Shown: positions 63,101 through 64,000 of the stretch, in pieces | Position numbering within the stretch: position 1 is the stretch's first letter | Layout of the letters: each line of letters starts with the position of its first letter | Source: Limnohabitans_A sp048020265 | Lineage (GTDB): Bacteria > Pseudomonadota > Gammaproteobacteria > Burkholderiales > Burkholderiaceae_C | Reading direction: 5' to 3' | NCBI RefSeq assembly: GCF_048020265.1 | Contig: NZ_CP171843.1 | Span: forward strand, 1,612,001-1,676,000 | DNA: 64,000 nucleotides | The notes under the pieces: model-generated | What the model saw: only the letters and a program-made list of their open reading frames with translations | The model's database searches: none | Told to the model about the DNA's origin: nothing | Position numbers and translations under genes: made by a program

Positions 63101-64000
63101 CATCGCCATTGCTCAGGGTGGTGGTCTGAGCGTTGCTGCCCGCATTGGCCACGTTGAATTGCGGCACGGTGACGCTGCCCGTGTTGCCAATGAACACGCC
63201 GGCCACGCCGCCGGTTTCCACTTCGGTGGCCACGAAGGCACCGCCGGGCACCGCCGTGACGTCGGGCAGGATACCCGTCTGGCTGATGACAAAGCTGCCA
63301 CCCAGGGGCAGGCCCTTGGCGTCATAGAGGCGGCCCACGGTGTAGGTGTCGTTCGTGCCGGTGCCCCGGTAGTAGACGACCAGGGTGTTGCCGTTGTCGA
63401 GCTGGACGACCTTGGCGTCGGTCTGGGCGTTGAGAGTGTGGACCGGCACTTGCTGCTCGGTGCTGTAGCCGAGCTGGGCGCTGTCGCTGATGACGCCGCT
63501 CAGCGTCTGGCGCACCTGGATGCTGCCGGCGCTGTACTGGCCCTGGGGCAGCACGAAGCTGGTGCCGGAGCCGGTGGCCCAGGTCTGGCCGTTGTCGGTG
63601 CTGTACTGCCAGGTGGCACCACCGACCAAACCACTGACGTTGATGGTGCCATCGGCGGTAATGCCGTCAATGGCCAGCCAGCCGCTGTCGCTGGACAGCG
63701 ACAAAGTGGGTGCCTGCAGGCTACGGTTTAGCGCAAATATGCTGGTGGTGCTGGTCGGGCTGATGTTGCCCACTGCGTCGGTCACGGTGGCCACGACGGT
63801 GTAGTTGCCGTCTTCGTCAATGGCACTGGTCGGAATGGTGACCGGCGCGGTGCCGTTGGTCACGTCTGCCGGCAGCACGGTGTACACGAATTGACGCAGA
63901 TCGCCGCTGGGGTCAGTGACAGTGAGAGTGATCACATCACCAGCCAAAGTTCCCGCAGGCAAGTCGACAGTGGTTTGCACACCATCGGTGGCCTTGGTGG
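57147..64000 (-). CDS. Giant RTX/Ig-repeat type I secreted adhesin (5' end outside the window)
   Basis: At least 2280 residues are visible and the frame is still open at the window edge. Seen from the visible N-terminal side: bacterial Ig-like repeats (VTDAVGNISPTS; TDDTTPVLNI), a propeller-like stretch with DGSYVVSW, DGRIVAIWAEYD and GGFAVTWTYG (about 62300-63450), a Big_12-type FNEAVSGFTADDVSISAG (about 61200), more propeller-like repeats (about 59900-60900), a short RTX-type block GGADRILAGAGNDTVI (about 59710-59770), Ig repeats DDATPTFTGAAEAGSTVKVY (about 58700) and an SbsA-like LKFNEEVMLG. Near the C-terminus is a DUF1566/Lcl-like piece (LPTKEELVAL, AYWTSTQTASGGH) and four EF-hand-like calcium loops (DLNRDGTI, DVNTDGQMDF, DSNGDGVFNAQDA, DANGNGVSDVGEL), the usual end of such exported proteins. 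Probable role: calcium-stabilised surface adhesion or biofilm. Its exporter follows on the same strand. Confidence 0.9.
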   Translation of the reverse strand, partial: TKATDGVQTTVDLPAGTLAGDVITLTVTDPSGDLRQFVYTVLPADVTNGTAPVTIPTSAIDEDGNYTVVATVTDAVGNISPTSTTSIFALNRSLQAPTLSLSSDSGWLAIDGITADGTINVSGLVGGATWQYSTDNGQTWATGSGTSFVLPQGQYSAGSIQVRQTLSGVISDSAQLGYSTEQQVPVHTLNAQTDAKVVQLDNGNTLVVYYRGTGTNDTYTVGRLYDAKGLPLGGSFVISQTGILPDVTAVPGGAFVATEVETGGVAGVFIGNTGSVTVPQFNVANAGSNAQTTTLSNGDVAVVWRVDNAGTSTVWGSVYGANGSLKTSATQLASFTASGPINGTYGANRDLDIAAGTNGKLIVTWQALGDGDGTGVYAQTFNANLSASNSAAQVSTVSTNNQVQPAISTHTDGSYVVSWMSWGQDGMSLAQNLRIFNADGSARTGEIPVYTRSAGGYEGYGDVTFLSDGRIVAIWAEYDMAGNKGYDLKGQIFSNTGTPLGSALNVNTDTANWQWFASVVPKADGGFAVTWTYGDQYLGDYTVHAQQFDANGNKTSGLWIDTTAPTNPGSAPQNFVDNVGTIQNAASTASVTDDTTPVLNIGAGQTDLPSLYVDGVKVAATYDPLTGLLTPNSPLSSGEHALTYTLTDAAGNESGKSPALTVTVDTIVSSPSLVITSINDNYGLQTGTVAKGGTTDDLTPTVIGMLGGATAGTALASDESLVVYRSPDMTGAVSQTQVNNAPGQIASGYSKLTYNVIDGGYAANIYLPTAPNAGDIVEVVRTSTYSFSVYSGSTLLTKPKMNESVYYQWDGSSWVNALVKVGNATVTVNAGGQSTWTIDDATNTTAYNTQVRYLARVEDIAGNIGSAVLEYKIGLQADANTAPNVLQSSISSPLAALSVSQVSITDNVSASSAANSSDVTFTFTFNEAVSGFTADDVSISAGTKGAFTKVSDTQYTLVVTAPSTGSDAIGVSVAGGSYTSVSTGVAGQGATATQYFGAAPAPAGTDVLTAGSPYLTYAAHYQVGDKTYLVQRNSTQWFAAGGSPVNSVTTGAVSVVDSATGAILSTNVSSDTLTSGWGDKTAGVSLSPDSLGNFYITGARNINGEIANGTLTLTRVSANGVPQTPINYSGITGVYMTSNWLIDDNTLAVVYTNGSTVYSLKVNANTGDILEGPTALIGGVSTYSNLNPVLLADGSVVLTLEGAFDRYVKLMHFAPGSLTPVSFDVDFVYSAGDIQTTLLSNGKLAVLGSGVDAFSGYALKLMLVNPLTQSVDNLFEYRISNVVPAGYTYQYSYPQDVVQLKDGSIVIVATASVNATGKYGVFAMIVNPDGSVKVPFFMVDEASYPENLESFSLLALDNGGFQVSYQDEVANPTYTSEHSLKVMNFGPTGTLVQTGGASNATDTFTGGDLDDTFTANGGADRILAGAGNDTVITNNDNLTQLGNSNTMLLGGGTGINTLTLSTTAAGTLDLTNATVASKVGNFGVFNLGGSTGVVNTLKLDPASVARMGQQVTDNAGTMANEAKMVVVNGDGGATPDALQLVGSWTQGATASGASLAASYGSAWGFVNGTNYVAYSYQGATVFVASGVSVNNNASAAAGAAATVTNAATVASLFEVAFSDANAGQTFKGVVVTGNSAGYEWFNGSSWTALPTSTGDSAAVFLAADTLVRYNGAATPGALTVRLVDDSGASGSASLVSGSVVNVTTNGGSTAYSGTTSQLVIDTTPPAGPTIDSYADNVGASQPTAADSGTTTDDATPTFTGAAEAGSTVKVYTGNTLLGTTTANASGVWTLTPSTPLAQGSYQVQATATDAAGNTSAVGSSFDLTIDNAPPALSSSSPLDNGQLVNTANLVLKFNEEVMLGAGGTITLKALDGANDVIIDVASAAGQLSVSGDQLSINPTQDLQAGKQYAVQISSSAITDLAGNAYAGIGSSDTTTLNFSTLGSASNLGSSFDLGTVSGVRLNLIEKRVSSTGKVYFFLDVSANGLAGSNDTVDHNVLDTLFNAGIDTTGLSTPAFGVDGERTAIVGGYTLVLPTKEELVALSTDTALPGNSSSSVPTGWSGSSAYWTSTQTASGGHVTVTILNGSVTNDVADSNARLVVLEVMSAPVVAPIVFDLNRDGTICYSQQLMDVNTDGQMDFSAWAAREDGVLVWNKFGDGLVTDVSQYAFTQYGGNTDLEGLRMAFDSNGDGVFNAQDAKFAEFDVWQDANGNGVSDVGELRDLLDWGIQEINLESDGVQREPAIGVIEAGRTTATASDGSSVLVSDAAFEYTTLTQQQLHAYQVL

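Noticed and set aside
58605..63731. Very long plus-strand frames (about 898 and 797 codons) opposite the adhesin
   Set aside because: They are mirror frames of a GC-rich repetitive gene; composition is Gly/Val/Ala/His-rich without domains, and the minus strand shows clear adhesin and EF-hand motifs.

Overview
The window looks like a chromosomal segment of a betaproteobacterium of the order Burkholderiales, most likely family Comamonadaceae (Limnohabitans/Rhodoferax/Acidovorax-like). This is inferred from the high GC content, dense gene packing with many ATGA overlaps, the protein style of AroC, ParC/ParE, ThyA-FolA, BamC and MetY, and a Bug-type (TctC) binding protein. No rRNA, tRNA or CRISPR array was seen. 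About 52 protein genes are supported. Most very long frames opposite them are GC-driven shadows.

Layout. (1) 20-2471, minus: a tight four-gene operon (DsbA/FrnE-like oxidoreductase, exported histidine phosphatase, DUF393/DCC protein, exported SUMF1-fold protein), then an alpha/beta hydrolase, an MFS carrier, aroC and a CBS-domain protein. (2) 6556-10639, plus: metY, a second alpha/beta hydrolase, a cytochrome P450 and an Mpo1-like membrane protein. (3) 10671-18469: YihY membrane protein, DUF2069 protein, FAD-linked dehydrogenase, thyA-folA, a TPR/OGT-like glycosyltransferase and exonuclease III. (4) 18471-31183: two sets of a poorly characterised system. One has split circularly permuted ATP-grasp and alpha-E genes on the minus strand. 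The other, on the plus strand, has a 1138-residue transglutaminase/DUF2126 protein, a fused ATP-grasp/alpha-E protein and a second transglutaminase. comEC lies between the sets. (5) 31272-32856: RidA-like, flavin-reductase-like and DUF1993 proteins. (6) 32918-39197: a LysR-led operon of leuC-like (frameshifted), leuD-like, Bug binding protein, CaiB/BaiF CoA-transferase and HMG-CoA-lyase-family genes. I read it as a route for a small branched unsaturated dicarboxylate such as citraconate, not as leucine synthesis. (7) 39421-43894: parC and parE (topoisomerase IV). (8) 44039-48072: MFS carrier, 39-residue membrane peptide, methyltransferase, dapA, bamC. (9) 48203-49735: a small lipoprotein gene cut off from its upstream region by a complete IS3-family element with a 4-bp target duplication. 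(10) 49900-52142: RoxA-like cupin oxygenase, SlyD-like isomerase, dut. (11) 52160-64000, minus: a very large secreted adhesin that runs off the window edge, followed by its TolC/ABC/HlyD type I secretion system.

Three kinds of small dispersed repeat run through the segment. REP-like hairpins carry compensatory stem changes, and two sets are arranged as inverted pairs. A second family has GTCAT...ATGAC ends; one copy sits in frame inside the ATP-grasp/alpha-E fusion gene. A local 51-bp duplication has given the split alpha-E gene a 43-codon upstream copy of its own N-terminus.
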